Assembly: GCF_029958905.1 (NCBI RefSeq) | Contig: NZ_CP124613.1 | Location: forward strand, 496,001 to 560,000 | DNA: 64,000 nucleotides | Origin: Vibrio sp. YMD68 | GTDB taxonomy: Bacteria > Pseudomonadota > Gammaproteobacteria > Enterobacterales > Vibrionaceae | Direction of reading: 5' to 3' | Shown here: one piece after another, positions 17,017-25,318 of the stretch | How the letters are laid out: each line of letters starts with the position of its first letter | Numbering within the stretch: position 1 is the stretch's first letter | Translations under genes and position numbers: made by a program | The notes under the pieces: model-generated | What the model saw: the letters and a program-made list of their open reading frames with translations, nothing else | Told to the model about the DNA's origin: nothing | Databases searched by the model: none

Positions 17017-17892
17017 TTACTGCGGGTTTAGCCCAAGCGTTTGTAACACGAGCTTGAAGTTATCTTGGCGCTCTTTAATGGCATGAACATCGCCACTAAC
17101 CGGACAAGTACTGTCAGGGCAGCCTCGGTTAACTATGCCCGATACGGCATCGATAAATGCGGTACCGTTAAGGCCACCATCAACGTATGCCTTCAGTTCT
17201 GCGTGATAGTTCCAATCTGCATAGGCACCACCTTCATCGTTGTAGGCCTGAACAGAAGTAACCCAATAGAATAGACCAGCAATCCACTTAATCTCTCGGT
17301 TTTCTTCTGAGCTACAAATTAGCCCAGGGTTCGAACAAAAATCGAGATCGGCATACAATGGACTTGTTGGTGGCGCTTCCACAGTGACGCCGTTGACTGT
17401 TGTACCAACGGTGCCAGGGTCAACATGAGAGCGTCCCATGAAGTGGTTCAATGTACCGAAGTTTTGACGACCAGTAGTTTGAATAACACCACGACCCCAC
17501 CAGCCACAACCTTCGACTGTGCCGTTAGTATCGGTACCATCCCAAATGAACTTACCAGCTTTTTGTTCTTCGTAGACTTTACATTCGTCACGTTCCCAAA
17601 CTTGCTTGGAAGAGTCGATTGCAGTTGGTACATCCATACAGTGACCATCGTTTGTCCAGCGGCCCACGTTGCCATTTACTAACAGACCTTGCTCTTCAAA
17701 CACAGAGTCTGGAGCGGCAAAGATAGGAGCAGGTGCGCCATACCATTTGGCATTAGTGATTGCACTGACTTCCATTTTCGGGTCGCGAGGACAAGAGTAA
17801 GGGTGGTCGACGCCAGTGACTGGGTCCATGCCGTAATCAGCGTATTTCTGATCCAATTGTAGCGCGACATTTATTTTGCGAACGATTGACAC
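17017..17892 (-). pseudogene. GH19 chitinase, C-terminal part cut off by prophage
   Basis: From 17852 leftward this is the C-terminal 278 codons of the chitinase whose N-terminal part is at 49507-51265. It contains the second half of the GH19 catalytic domain (GRGVIQTTGRQNFGTLNHFM) and a cysteine-rich end. The first ~13 residues of the frame (MSIVRKINVAL) come from prophage end DNA, so there is no native start. Joining 51265-49507 to 17852-17017 gives 2595 nt, exactly 865 codons, across the shared sequence Q-L-D-Q at the junction. The gene is broken in this genome. Confidence 0.9.
17853..17857. repeat. 5-bp target-site duplication, left copy (CCAAT)
   Basis: CCAAT precedes the first prophage base (TGT at 17858). 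The same five bases follow the last prophage base at 49507-49511. A 5-bp duplication is the Mu-type signature. Confidence 0.9.
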
Positions 17893-17936
17893 TTAGTTTT
17901 GAGAAAAAATTTCACCTAAATTAACACTTAATTCTG
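17858..17936. other. Prophage left end with probable transposase sites
   Basis: Terminal sequence TGTAGCGCGACATTTATTTTG, then two direct copies of ACACTTA(G/A)TT(T/C)TG at 17889-17901 and 17924-17936, spaced 35 bp. Mu-type ends carry several transposase-binding sites, and these repeats are candidates. The right end shows the inverted terminal copy at 49483-49506. Confidence 0.65.
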
Positions 17937-17964
17937 GGAATTATTTTTAATGAAATTATCACAA

Positions 17965-17993
17965 AGAAGGAGGACTCGTTGTCCTCCTTTTAA
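17965..17993. terminator. Terminator at end of prophage late operon
   Basis: Perfect 9-bp stem AAGGAGGAC (17967-17975) / GTCCTCCTT (17981-17989), 5-nt loop, downstream of the endolysin gene stop (18039) for leftward transcription. The T-run is short on both strands. Confidence 0.65.
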
Positions 17994-18038
17994 ATACCTG
18001 TTTAATGCTCATTCAAACTGACTTAAATTGTCTGTTGA

Positions 18039-18869
18039 CTACTTATTGTAAATCTCTCGATCTATTGTTGACCACGTTGCTGAGCCACAAATACCATCAC
18101 CTACTAAGTGCAATCTTCGTTGAAGTGATATCAGTGCTTGTTTTGTCTTATTACCAAACGCACCATCGACGGTTACACCTAGAAGTATTTGTAGCTCACG
18201 TGTGTCGTTGCAGTTTTTTATGCCGTACTGGATGGTTCGACGCTCTATAGACTCTCCAGTTGCTAATCGAATTGCTTGCTCAAAGGCCATGCTATGAGCG
18301 GCAATTTCAATGGCTTTGTCTGTTCCGTTAATGATGCGTCTAGCGTTAATGTAATCTGGCTCAGGTGAATCCAGATAATCACTCATCTTGCGTCCTGTGA
18401 ACCATCCATCAATCATACCACTCATCGTGATTTGAGCGCTGTTAGCGGCTGATAGTGCTAAGTCAGGAACCTGAACAAAGTCAATGTGGCCTCGCTCTAA
18501 GGTATTCATATCTCGCACGACATCTATGGCTTTAGCGTAATTCTCAAGCCAGGTGATTTGTACGTAGCCACGTCCATAATACGTCTGTCCCGTTTCTGGG
18601 TTGGGCTCTCCGTAAGGTCGCCCTTTACCCTTGCCGTACTCTTCGATAGGTTTCATGGTGTAAGCCGTTTCGTGATAGACCGTGGCAAGGACATAAGCCA
18701 AATAACTGATAGGAAAATTCTCGCTTAAGACATTTCGTTTTAACATCGCTAAAGCGGAAAATAGGAGCAAAGCCGTGCGTTGGGTATTGTTGAGCTTACC
18801 TTTAAATAAAAGCGCAGCACAGCGGTTTAAATAGGCTTTTTTTGAAAATGGGGTGCATTGGCAAGGCAT
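18039..18869 (-). CDS. Phage endolysin, GH19-like with peptidoglycan-binding domain
   Basis: About 276 residues. The GH19/lysozyme-like domain has VYHETAYTMKPIEEYGKGKG with the catalytic HET glutamate and YYGRGYVQITWLENYAKA, typical of phage GH19-like endolysins. The C-terminal ~75 residues (LQILLGVTVDGAFGNKTKQA) form a PG_binding_1 repeat. Degrades peptidoglycan at lysis. I chose ATG 18869, one base after the gpD stop codon, rather than the in-frame 18962 start that would lie deep within gpD. It is the last gene before the left end. Confidence 0.85.
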   Translation of the reverse strand: MPCQCTPFSKKAYLNRCAALLFKGKLNNTQRTALLLFSALAMLKRNVLSENFPISYLAYVLATVYHETAYTMKPIEEYGKGKGRPYGEPNPETGQTYYGRGYVQITWLENYAKAIDVVRDMNTLERGHIDFVQVPDLALSAANSAQITMSGMIDGWFTGRKMSDYLDSPEPDYINARRIINGTDKAIEIAAHSMAFEQAIRLATGESIERRTIQYGIKNCNDTRELQILLGVTVDGAFGNKTKQALISLQRRLHLVGDGICGSATWSTIDREIYNK

Positions 18870-18870
18870 G

Positions 18871-19851
18871 TTATTTCTCCTTTGGGGTTGCAGTTGCAGT
18901 AGTAGTGAATACGTTCTCAGCCCCAATCTGATGAGTGACAGATTCTGCATCCCAATCGCCATTATAGCCCTCGCGATGATTCTTGATTGAAACCGAGCTC
19001 TCTGAGACGAGATCTGGCGTTCCTGGTAAGTTGAGCGTCAATGTGGCTTTTTGCCTGCCAAGTTGTGCAAGCTTTCCTTTGGCATGATTCAACGCTGCAA
19101 CTTCATCACCAAAGTTGCCAGAAAGGGTGTAAATCGGCTCACCGTTACCAGCATGAACGCTTTGCCTGCTTTGAGTGGTCTCGTCATACCAATGCGCGAC
19201 TACGCTGTTGTAGTTTTGACGCTCTTGAATACTCAAGGTACAAGTAAAGTCGCTTTTTGATTGCCTATCTAACTTTAGGTGGTAGGTGTCGTTATTATTT
19301 AATGTTTTAGCGATGGCGGCTGGCTTAACGATTAAGTGACCGGCCAGCGGCTTGACAAGTGCGTCATGCTCTTTGGCTACGCGTATCAGCATTGCCATGT
19401 CAGACTCACTCACCTGGTCAATGTGAGGGATAGAGGCGTTGATTAGGTCAGGGTGCACTTTAGCGATGTAACCATGACGCTCTGCCACAATGCGCGTTAA
19501 AGCGTCTAATGTTGTTGGGCCATAAGTCGCATCATTGGGGGCCATGAGACTTTGTTTAAAGTCAGCCGCTTGCGCTGTGACAGTGTACGTGCCAGCTAAC
19601 TCGTCTAGGTCGATTTTATTGCATTGGTAAGTGCCAAAAGGCCGTAAATCATGCTCATACCCAAGGTAAACATCAAGCCAACTTCCGGTGTCAATGAGTG
19701 CAAGGTTTTGTTTGCTGTCATCGAGAACGAGCACGCATTTGTCTGAGTGGCGACCACGTTCATCAGTGATAGTGAGCGAGACTAAATACGGTTGCCAATT
19801 GGGTGTTACGTCCTTGCCTTGATGCAGGATCCTAAAGAATGCTTTTTCCAT
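18871..19851 (-). CDS. D: Phage tail protein D (late control D family)
   Basis: 326 residues, P2 gpD family: the baseplate hub component under the spike, equivalent to T4 gp27. The start FFRILHQGKDVTPNWQPYLV and TITDERGRHSD fit the family. Last in the tail gene order U-X-D as in P2. Confidence 0.88.
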   Translation of the reverse strand: MEKAFFRILHQGKDVTPNWQPYLVSLTITDERGRHSDKCVLVLDDSKQNLALIDTGSWLDVYLGYEHDLRPFGTYQCNKIDLDELAGTYTVTAQAADFKQSLMAPNDATYGPTTLDALTRIVAERHGYIAKVHPDLINASIPHIDQVSESDMAMLIRVAKEHDALVKPLAGHLIVKPAAIAKTLNNNDTYHLKLDRQSKSDFTCTLSIQERQNYNSVVAHWYDETTQSRQSVHAGNGEPIYTLSGNFGDEVAALNHAKGKLAQLGRQKATLTLNLPGTPDLVSESSVSIKNHREGYNGDWDAESVTHQIGAENVFTTTATATPKEK

Positions 19852-19854
19852 GAT

Positions 19855-20070
19855 TTAGCCTAAGAGCTGTACGGTGGAATGGGTGGATGAGGCTGGCATA
19901 TCAGGAAGATAGACCTTCACGTCAACGGGTAACACTGGACCGTACTCGGCTAAGTGGCGATTACGTTCATCTTTCAGTACCGTCTCCAGTGCTCCCTCTC
20001 GATAGCCATAATGCTTGTACACTATCCAATCCAAACACACGGCCTCAGTGGTGATATATACGTTATTCAT
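19855..20070 (-). CDS. X: Phage tail protein X
   Basis: 71 residues starting MNNVYITTEAVCLDWIVYKHYG, P2 gpX (LysM-like tail protein). The reading frame can be extended upstream, but the ATG at 20070 overlaps the end of gpU in the compact way seen throughout this operon. C-terminal LPVDVKVYLPDMP is typical. Confidence 0.85.
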   Translation of the reverse strand: MNNVYITTEAVCLDWIVYKHYGYREGALETVLKDERNRHLAEYGPVLPVDVKVYLPDMPASSTHSTVQLLG

Positions 20071-20461
20071 CAGGCAGCTCCGAGATAGAGAGATTGAACT
20101 CAATTTTTCTGGGTGTGCCATCACGAAGAAAATAGGTATTCGTTTCTTCCAATGTTTCCAGGAACCAGGAGCCATGAAACTGGCCATACTTTTGATTGCC
20201 GCTGACAAGCAGAAAAGGCTTGCCGTCTTTGCCTTGCTCGCGCAGTGTTGGCATCAGATTCAAGTCAGCCGTTACCTTGGGATAGAACGTACCATTGAGC
20301 GTGATACTGTCTGCTTCTGCTCCTAGAAATTGCGCAGTACTCTTTAACATATGACGCTGGCGCTTACCCCAGCGAAACTGTGTACGTCTCACGAGTTGCT
20401 GATATTGAGCCGTTGACACCGAAAAAGGAAAGTCGCCCAGTTGCAACATAATATCGCTCAT
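20063..20461 (-). CDS. U: Phage tail protein U
   Basis: 132 residues, P2 gpU family tail terminator protein: MLQLGDFPFSVSTAQYQQLV, RRTQFRWGKRQR and GTFYPKVTADL. Its start overlaps the tape measure stop by 4 nt. Confidence 0.88.
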   Translation of the reverse strand: MSDIMLQLGDFPFSVSTAQYQQLVRRTQFRWGKRQRHMLKSTAQFLGAEADSITLNGTFYPKVTADLNLMPTLREQGKDGKPFLLVSGNQKYGQFHGSWFLETLEETNTYFLRDGTPRKIEFNLSISELPDE

Positions 20462-22359
20462 AATGAAATGTCTCCTAAGCGTGAGGTGAGTTGGTCGTTC
20501 ATCTCGCGCTTGTAACGCTCTAATTCTTGCCTTACAACTCTACGTACTTCGTGCTCATCCCCGTTTTCTATCGTGATAGGGATAACAGGAGCAGCTACAT
20601 CGATGCTGATGTCGACGTGTTTGCGGTTGCTGGTTACGGGTTTATAAGAGGTGTAAGTGTTCGTTTGGGGGGCTTGCCCACCAATATGATAGTTGTACGG
20701 CTCGACTTCTGAGCTTTTCTGAGTATTGGTCTCGCTGCTTGAACCGGTGACTTTATTCCATAACCAGCTCAAACCAGACACCTTGGCGATGCCCTTAAGT
20801 AAAGACATCACCGTACTTCCAATCGCATCAAATAGCTTTCGTGCAGGCTCCCACTTCTTGTATAAGGTCACGCCCAACGTGACCAGTGCTGCGCCCCCGG
20901 CCACCATCAAGCCAATCGGGTTGGCAGCGGCAATGGCGGTCAATCCCACGGCCAGTCCTTTGCCTAAGGTGATCACTGTCATCAGTGATTGACCAAAACG
21001 TATCACGCCTGTGGTTAAGGTGAGTAAGCCACCGACCACTTTCACTGCACCAAGGCCAGCAATCACATAGCCGAGAGTGTCTGCATTATCGGCTACCCAG
21101 GCAATGCTTCCTGCAACTCTGGTTCCCCATAGCGTGATAGTCGCTTGGTTTTCAGAGACCCAGCTTGTAACGCGAGTAAATACAGACGTAAAGGTCGGCA
21201 GTAATTGAATGAGCAATTGATTTTTCATGCCTGCAAACGTTGTGGTGACGTCTAACAGGCGATCGTTATATTCTTCGGCTTGTCTTGCGCTCTTTTCGTC
21301 AAAGACATTACCTGTACGTTTGGCGTCTTCTCGTAGTTGTTGTAAGCCTTTCGAACCATCTTTGAGCATATTGACCATGGCAACCCCTTCAGAATCGAAT
21401 AGTTTCATGGCTAAGCGAACTCTGTCTGAAGGTTTTTCAACCCCGGCCATGGCATCAGCGATGGAGTGGAGTTGTTCGTCGGGCTTTAATGAATTTAGAT
21501 AGGTCGCACTGAGCCCTAGCTCATTTAACGCTGCAACGGCTTCACCTGTACCATTGGCCGCTTCCGAGATACGACGTGTTGACCGCTGCATGGCCATGCG
21601 TGTCTGCTCAATCGAAAGGCCGCTGCGCTTTGCGGCGTAGTCAAGTTCTTGTACTGCGGTCACCGATAAGCCAAGTTTGTCGGCGTGCTTTTGAGCAGAG
21701 TCGAGACTAGAAGCTAAGTTATTGGTCAGTTTAAACACGCCGACACTGGCAAGGGAGGCCGCTCCTGCGGCTCTGACACCCCATTTTTGGACTGTCATTA
21801 ACCCAGCTTTTGTTTCTCCCAAAGCCTGGTTATAAGCTTTTTGCTGTTTTGCGGCAATCGTGGCTCTACCTTGTTGGAGCTTAAGTTGATATTGCTGGGC
21901 TTTGAGAGTGCTGTTTACGGTAGATGCCTGGCGCTGTAGGTGCTTTTGTTCGGCTGTGAGCTTTTTGGTGTCGATGCCTGAGCGCACTAATTCTGAGCGA
22001 GTTTGTTGCAAGCTTTGGCGTTGCTCTTGCTGGACTTTCTTTAGTGCCACCATTCGCGTGCGTGCCACTTCGAAGCTTTTGGTCAGTGCTTTGGTTGGCT
22101 TGTCTGTTGACTTGATTTCTTTTGCTAATCGGTTAAGGGTTTGCTGCTGAGATTCAATCGCTCGATTAGTATCAAGAGAGCGCTTTTTCATCTCTTGAAA
22201 AAGCGTCATCTTGCTTGATGTGGCATTGAGTTTTGTTAATGCGCTATTCGTACTGGAGACTTGAACATTGAAAGAGTTGGTGTCTTTAGCAGCTTGTTTC
22301 AGTGGGGTAGACGCTTGGTTTGTGAGTTTAAGCACCATGCTCGCTGTTAAGTTGCTCAT
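20458..22359 (-). CDS. T: Phage tail tape measure protein
   Basis: 633 residues. The N-terminal ~180 residues are Gln/Lys/Ala-rich coiled coil (LKQAAKDTNSFNVQVSSTN, then many QQ repeats), followed by the conserved KLGLSVTAVQELDYAAKRSG tape-measure segment, two hydrophobic stretches (about 430-500; AIAAANPIGLMVAGGAALVT) and a polar C-terminus. It sets tail length. It is shorter than P2 gpT, implying a shorter tail. Its start overlaps the end of the E' frame. Confidence 0.9.
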   Translation of the reverse strand: MSNLTASMVLKLTNQASTPLKQAAKDTNSFNVQVSSTNSALTKLNATSSKMTLFQEMKKRSLDTNRAIESQQQTLNRLAKEIKSTDKPTKALTKSFEVARTRMVALKKVQQEQRQSLQQTRSELVRSGIDTKKLTAEQKHLQRQASTVNSTLKAQQYQLKLQQGRATIAAKQQKAYNQALGETKAGLMTVQKWGVRAAGAASLASVGVFKLTNNLASSLDSAQKHADKLGLSVTAVQELDYAAKRSGLSIEQTRMAMQRSTRRISEAANGTGEAVAALNELGLSATYLNSLKPDEQLHSIADAMAGVEKPSDRVRLAMKLFDSEGVAMVNMLKDGSKGLQQLREDAKRTGNVFDEKSARQAEEYNDRLLDVTTTFAGMKNQLLIQLLPTFTSVFTRVTSWVSENQATITLWGTRVAGSIAWVADNADTLGYVIAGLGAVKVVGGLLTLTTGVIRFGQSLMTVITLGKGLAVGLTAIAAANPIGLMVAGGAALVTLGVTLYKKWEPARKLFDAIGSTVMSLLKGIAKVSGLSWLWNKVTGSSSETNTQKSSEVEPYNYHIGGQAPQTNTYTSYKPVTSNRKHVDISIDVAAPVIPITIENGDEHEVRRVVRQELERYKREMNDQLTSRLGDISL

Positions 22360-22561
22360 ATCTAGCCTTCGCTCGTTGCTGCCAATCGTAAATTTCCCCT
22401 AGTGACATTCGGTCCATTTCACTAGGGGACCAATGGAAAATCGTGGCAATATCTGCGTACCACTCTTCTATTCGCTCTGGGGTGACGATGTCGATTCTTC
22501 CATCAGAAACGCTGAGACTTGTGGCAAGTCCTCTGAGAAAAAAAGCGTTAACGCCTCGCAC
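22328..22561 (-). CDS. Tail assembly chaperone E' extension, made by -1 frameshift
   Basis: This frame overlaps the 3' end of gene E and has no start codon of its own that fits. Its body, TPERIEEWYADIATIFHWSP then SEMDRMSLGEIYDWQQRAKA, is the P2 GpE' type. It is expected as the C-terminal part of a frameshift fusion with E produced at the slippery site at 22537-22543. It ends inside the first codons of the tape measure gene. Confidence 0.75.
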   Translation of the reverse strand: MRGVNAFFLRGLATSLSVSDGRIDIVTPERIEEWYADIATIFHWSPSEMDRMSLGEIYDWQQRAKARYEQLNSEHGA

Positions 22562-22779
22562 AGTTTACGAATGTCACAGGGATGCACTTCATCCAATTCG
22601 GCTTTCGTTAGAGGTGAGATGCGAGTCAGTAGTTCAAACACCTCATCCATATCTAAATTATCGAGTGCCTTGAAAGAAAGACCACGATAATCCCCACCTA
22701 ATGGCTTGCGTAAAGTGACTTCTTTCATGCCGTTGACCGGATACGTAAACGGCACGGTGCGTTTTTCTAGTTGTGGCAT
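22468..22779 (-). CDS. E: Tail assembly chaperone E
   Basis: 103 residues, P2 GpE/phage_TAC family: FTYPVNGMKEVTLRKPLGGD and DMDEVFELLTRISPLTKAEL. Lies between the tail tube and tape measure genes, the universal place of tail assembly chaperones, and contains a slippery run near its end for -1 frameshifting into E'. Confidence 0.85.
   Translation of the reverse strand: MPQLEKRTVPFTYPVNGMKEVTLRKPLGGDYRGLSFKALDNLDMDEVFELLTRISPLTKAELDEVHPCDIRKLCEALTLFFSEDLPQVSAFLMEESTSSPQSE
22537..22543 (-). promoter_or_regulatory. Slippery heptamer T-TTT-TTC for -1 frameshift
   Basis: On the coding (minus) strand the E frame reads ACG CTT TTT TTC TCA. The T TTT TTC heptamer fits the X XXY YYZ rule for -1 slippage and leads into the E' frame. 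P2 uses the closely similar T TTT TTG at the same place. Confidence 0.75.
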
Positions 22780-22781
22780 AG

Positions 22782-23282
22782 TTAAACTCCTAATGCGTCA
22801 CGAATTGACTTTGTGATATCGACACCGTTAGATCGAACTACGCCCGTTTCATTGCTGACATAAAACGTTTCTTTGTTGTCAATGTAGTAGGCGTAAAAAT
22901 CCAGGTTAACGATAAATTTGTTGGTGTATTCAGCGCCACCGGCGGTAAAAGTGGAAGGCTCCATACTCTTCCATGTGCCGTTGGCTTTAATTTCGATTTT
23001 TTGCGTCGTCCCTTTTTCTGTCACCGCACCACGAATGGTGATAGGCTCCTCGCTCGCGGCAGGGTTACCCACGTAACCGACCATCTTTGGGCATGGGTCA
23101 CGAAAGGTCATTTCAAGGTTCATCGCTAAAAGTCTTAAAATCTCTTCGGTTTCCATCGCCATACCAGCGGTGTTGAAGGTTTCGGTTGCCCACTCAATAT
23201 TGGGCAGGGTCACTTCTGATGCCTTGCCAAAGAAAGAGGTTTCTCCAGCAAATACGTTGATGTCTCGTAATACTTTGGCCAT
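22782..23282 (-). CDS. FII: Phage major tail tube protein
   Basis: 166 residues, P2 gpFII family: VLRDINVFAGETSFFGKASE at the start and TNKFIVNLDFYAYYIDNKE late. Forms the inner tail tube. Two bases separate it from gene E. Confidence 0.92.
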   Translation of the reverse strand: MAKVLRDINVFAGETSFFGKASEVTLPNIEWATETFNTAGMAMETEEILRLLAMNLEMTFRDPCPKMVGYVGNPAASEEPITIRGAVTEKGTTQKIEIKANGTWKSMEPSTFTAGGAEYTNKFIVNLDFYAYYIDNKETFYVSNETGVVRSNGVDITKSIRDALGV

Positions 23283-23292
23283 GACACGCCCC

Positions 23293-24777
23293 TTACGCTG
23301 CGTAGTCGGCTAGAACTTCATTATAGCCGTTGTGGTTAATGTGTTGACGGAAGACTAAGCGCTCTGCAACGCCGAAGAATTGCAGTTCATAGTTCCAATA
23401 GATTTTGCCGCTTCGAATGGTTTCATCGTCATTAAGCTCTGTGTCTAACCATACTCTGCCTCCGCGCAGAACACCGCGCTTAACCAGACGGCGGATCAAC
23501 CCATCAATACGGTCTGTGATGGTACCCACATAAGGCTTAGTGATATTACGGTCGACATAATCAAGGTGAGCGAGCTCAATACTTTCACCGACCACAAATC
23601 GTATGCGCTCTTGGTTAAAGAACTTGTGATTGGTTAAGCGGTTGCCCCACAGGAAATGCTTACCGTCACGGGCGTTAAAAACGGTTACGTCTTTTTCGTT
23701 GTAAAGGTTTGCCGTTGACAAGGGATCACCGCTAATCCAATCGACTTCTGGCGTGATACCATTGATGAAAATTTGGCGGTTTGACGGCGATTGCCAGTAA
23801 CCATACTCAGCATCACAACGCAAAATGTGACCAAGAACCGTGGCGCTGTTGGGACGAATGCGAGTGATACCGTCAGTCCCTATGAGTTTCACCTTTGGAT
23901 GGACATAGTAGCTATTGGTATAAGCTCGACCTTCTGCAACCACATCCTCAAACGATTGCTTTGACCCTTCGATGATGCAGTGTGCTTTTAATCGTCTCGC
24001 GACCGCTTCCATCGCCCAACCTACGCCCGGCAGTGAAGAGTATTCTGGGACCGTAATAAGGCGGGGTTTGATGCCAATTTTGCTGCCTGCAAGCAGAAGA
24101 GATTGTAAGCCTGAGTGTTGATTGTTCTCATCCACTGTACCAATGATGTTGCTAATGAGTTGTGCCTGATCTTCACTATCCTCAACACGTACCACGACAA
24201 CCATGCCCATTTTTTGCTGCGCCATTTCTGTCAAGGCGGTTTTTAATGTTCCGCCGTCGCCTGCCATAGCGATTTGCTTTTTCTGATAGACAAGTACAGG
24301 CTCACCCAATGGAAAAGCCTCGTCTTGGCCGCCCGACAGGTAAGTTTGAGGCTCAACTGGCATTAAACCACTGCCGTTAGAGGTGGTGGTTGCAACAAGC
24401 AAAGCACTCGCGTCATCGTCCGTGCTCAAGGCGGTAATGATATCCGATGCTGAGGCATTGAGATCACCATTCGCATCCGTTCCTAATGTCACGGTAATCG
24501 CTTGACCAATCACTTTGACACCAGTTGTAACCGAAGGACCACCTCCTGCGAGCAGTTCCATGCTAATGCCGTTGCCTTGGGTATTGGCATCGATAGCCTC
24601 AAGCTTTAAGTCGTTGCTATTGGCAACCGAGCCTAGCTCTAACGTAGCTTTCATTGCCGCTTGCGCATTAGGGGCAGTGACTATCATTGCTCCCACAGAG
24701 GCTCTAACGACTTCAATCGGTCCATCACCGTCATCAAGGTAGACCGTTTCCGTCCCATGTAAATATTCTTCAGTCAT
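23293..24777 (-). CDS. FI: Phage contractile tail sheath protein
   Basis: About 494 residues, P2 gpFI family. The conserved core includes GVGWAMEAVARRLKAHCIIE, YYVHPKVKLIGTDGITRIRPNSA split across the 290-320 region, and C-terminal RQHINHNGYNEVLADYAA. An Ala/Gly/Asn-rich insertion (about residues 50-140; LEAIDANTQGNGISMELLAG) forms an extra surface domain. Start ATG 24777 is preceded by GGAGG and overlaps the end of the preceding gene; a longer frame to 24921 exists but lies within that gene. Confidence 0.92.
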   Translation of the reverse strand: MTEEYLHGTETVYLDDGDGPIEVVRASVGAMIVTAPNAQAAMKATLELGSVANSNDLKLEAIDANTQGNGISMELLAGGGPSVTTGVKVIGQAITVTLGTDANGDLNASASDIITALSTDDDASALLVATTTSNGSGLMPVEPQTYLSGGQDEAFPLGEPVLVYQKKQIAMAGDGGTLKTALTEMAQQKMGMVVVVRVEDSEDQAQLISNIIGTVDENNQHSGLQSLLLAGSKIGIKPRLITVPEYSSLPGVGWAMEAVARRLKAHCIIEGSKQSFEDVVAEGRAYTNSYYVHPKVKLIGTDGITRIRPNSATVLGHILRCDAEYGYWQSPSNRQIFINGITPEVDWISGDPLSTANLYNEKDVTVFNARDGKHFLWGNRLTNHKFFNQERIRFVVGESIELAHLDYVDRNITKPYVGTITDRIDGLIRRLVKRGVLRGGRVWLDTELNDDETIRSGKIYWNYELQFFGVAERLVFRQHINHNGYNEVLADYAA

Positions 24778-25318
24778 CATTGCCTCCAGGCACTGTCGGA
24801 AATTGAGGGGTATAATGAGCCAGCTCTTCGGCTGACGCGAATTCGATAAATTGAGAGACGGCTCTGCGCCATCGAATGACAGGACCGACTTGCTCACTGT
24901 AAGCGGTGGCTTTTGCCACAAGTGTTTCGCAAAATCGTTGTTTGTTTTCGCCTTGAGCTAATATGGTGTCGACCATCGGTGTAGGCGCAGCCTTATCCAA
25001 AAGGTATGCTTTCGCTTCTTGAGTCTGTACCGGCCATGAATCGATTTCTGAGCGAGGATATTGATCTGACAGTGGTGCTAGAGCTCTTTCGACTTCAGCA
25101 ATCATCGCATCTATACAGTTTTTCTGAGCCATAGCTAATGTTGGGAGCACGGATTCTTCAATTAGATGACCATAATTTTCAACGCAATAATCATACTTTT
25201 CTTTTGTACTTTGGCTAAACATTGGCGAGTTATGCAAATTCTCTTGAGAGCCGTCTTTGTATAGGCAAAGTAGGGTTTTACTATCTATTTGCTGGATCTG
25301 AATCGGGACTTTCATCAT
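24770..25318 (-). CDS. Probable tail fibre assembly protein (G position)
   Basis: About 182 residues (MMKVPIQIQQIDSK...). The motif YPRSEIDSWPVQTQEAKAYL is that of phage tail-fibre assembly or DUF4376-like proteins. It follows the fibre gene with an ATGA overlap, where P2 has gpG. Likely chaperones the fibre. Confidence 0.65.
   Translation of the reverse strand: MMKVPIQIQQIDSKTLLCLYKDGSQENLHNSPMFSQSTKEKYDYCVENYGHLIEESVLPTLAMAQKNCIDAMIAEVERALAPLSDQYPRSEIDSWPVQTQEAKAYLLDKAAPTPMVDTILAQGENKQRFCETLVAKATAYSEQVGPVIRWRRAVSQFIEFASAEELAHYTPQFPTVPGGNDD

Noticed and set aside
17017-17892. C-terminal chitinase fragment as an independent gene
   Set aside because: It has no native start or signal peptide and joins in frame to the N-terminal part across the prophage.
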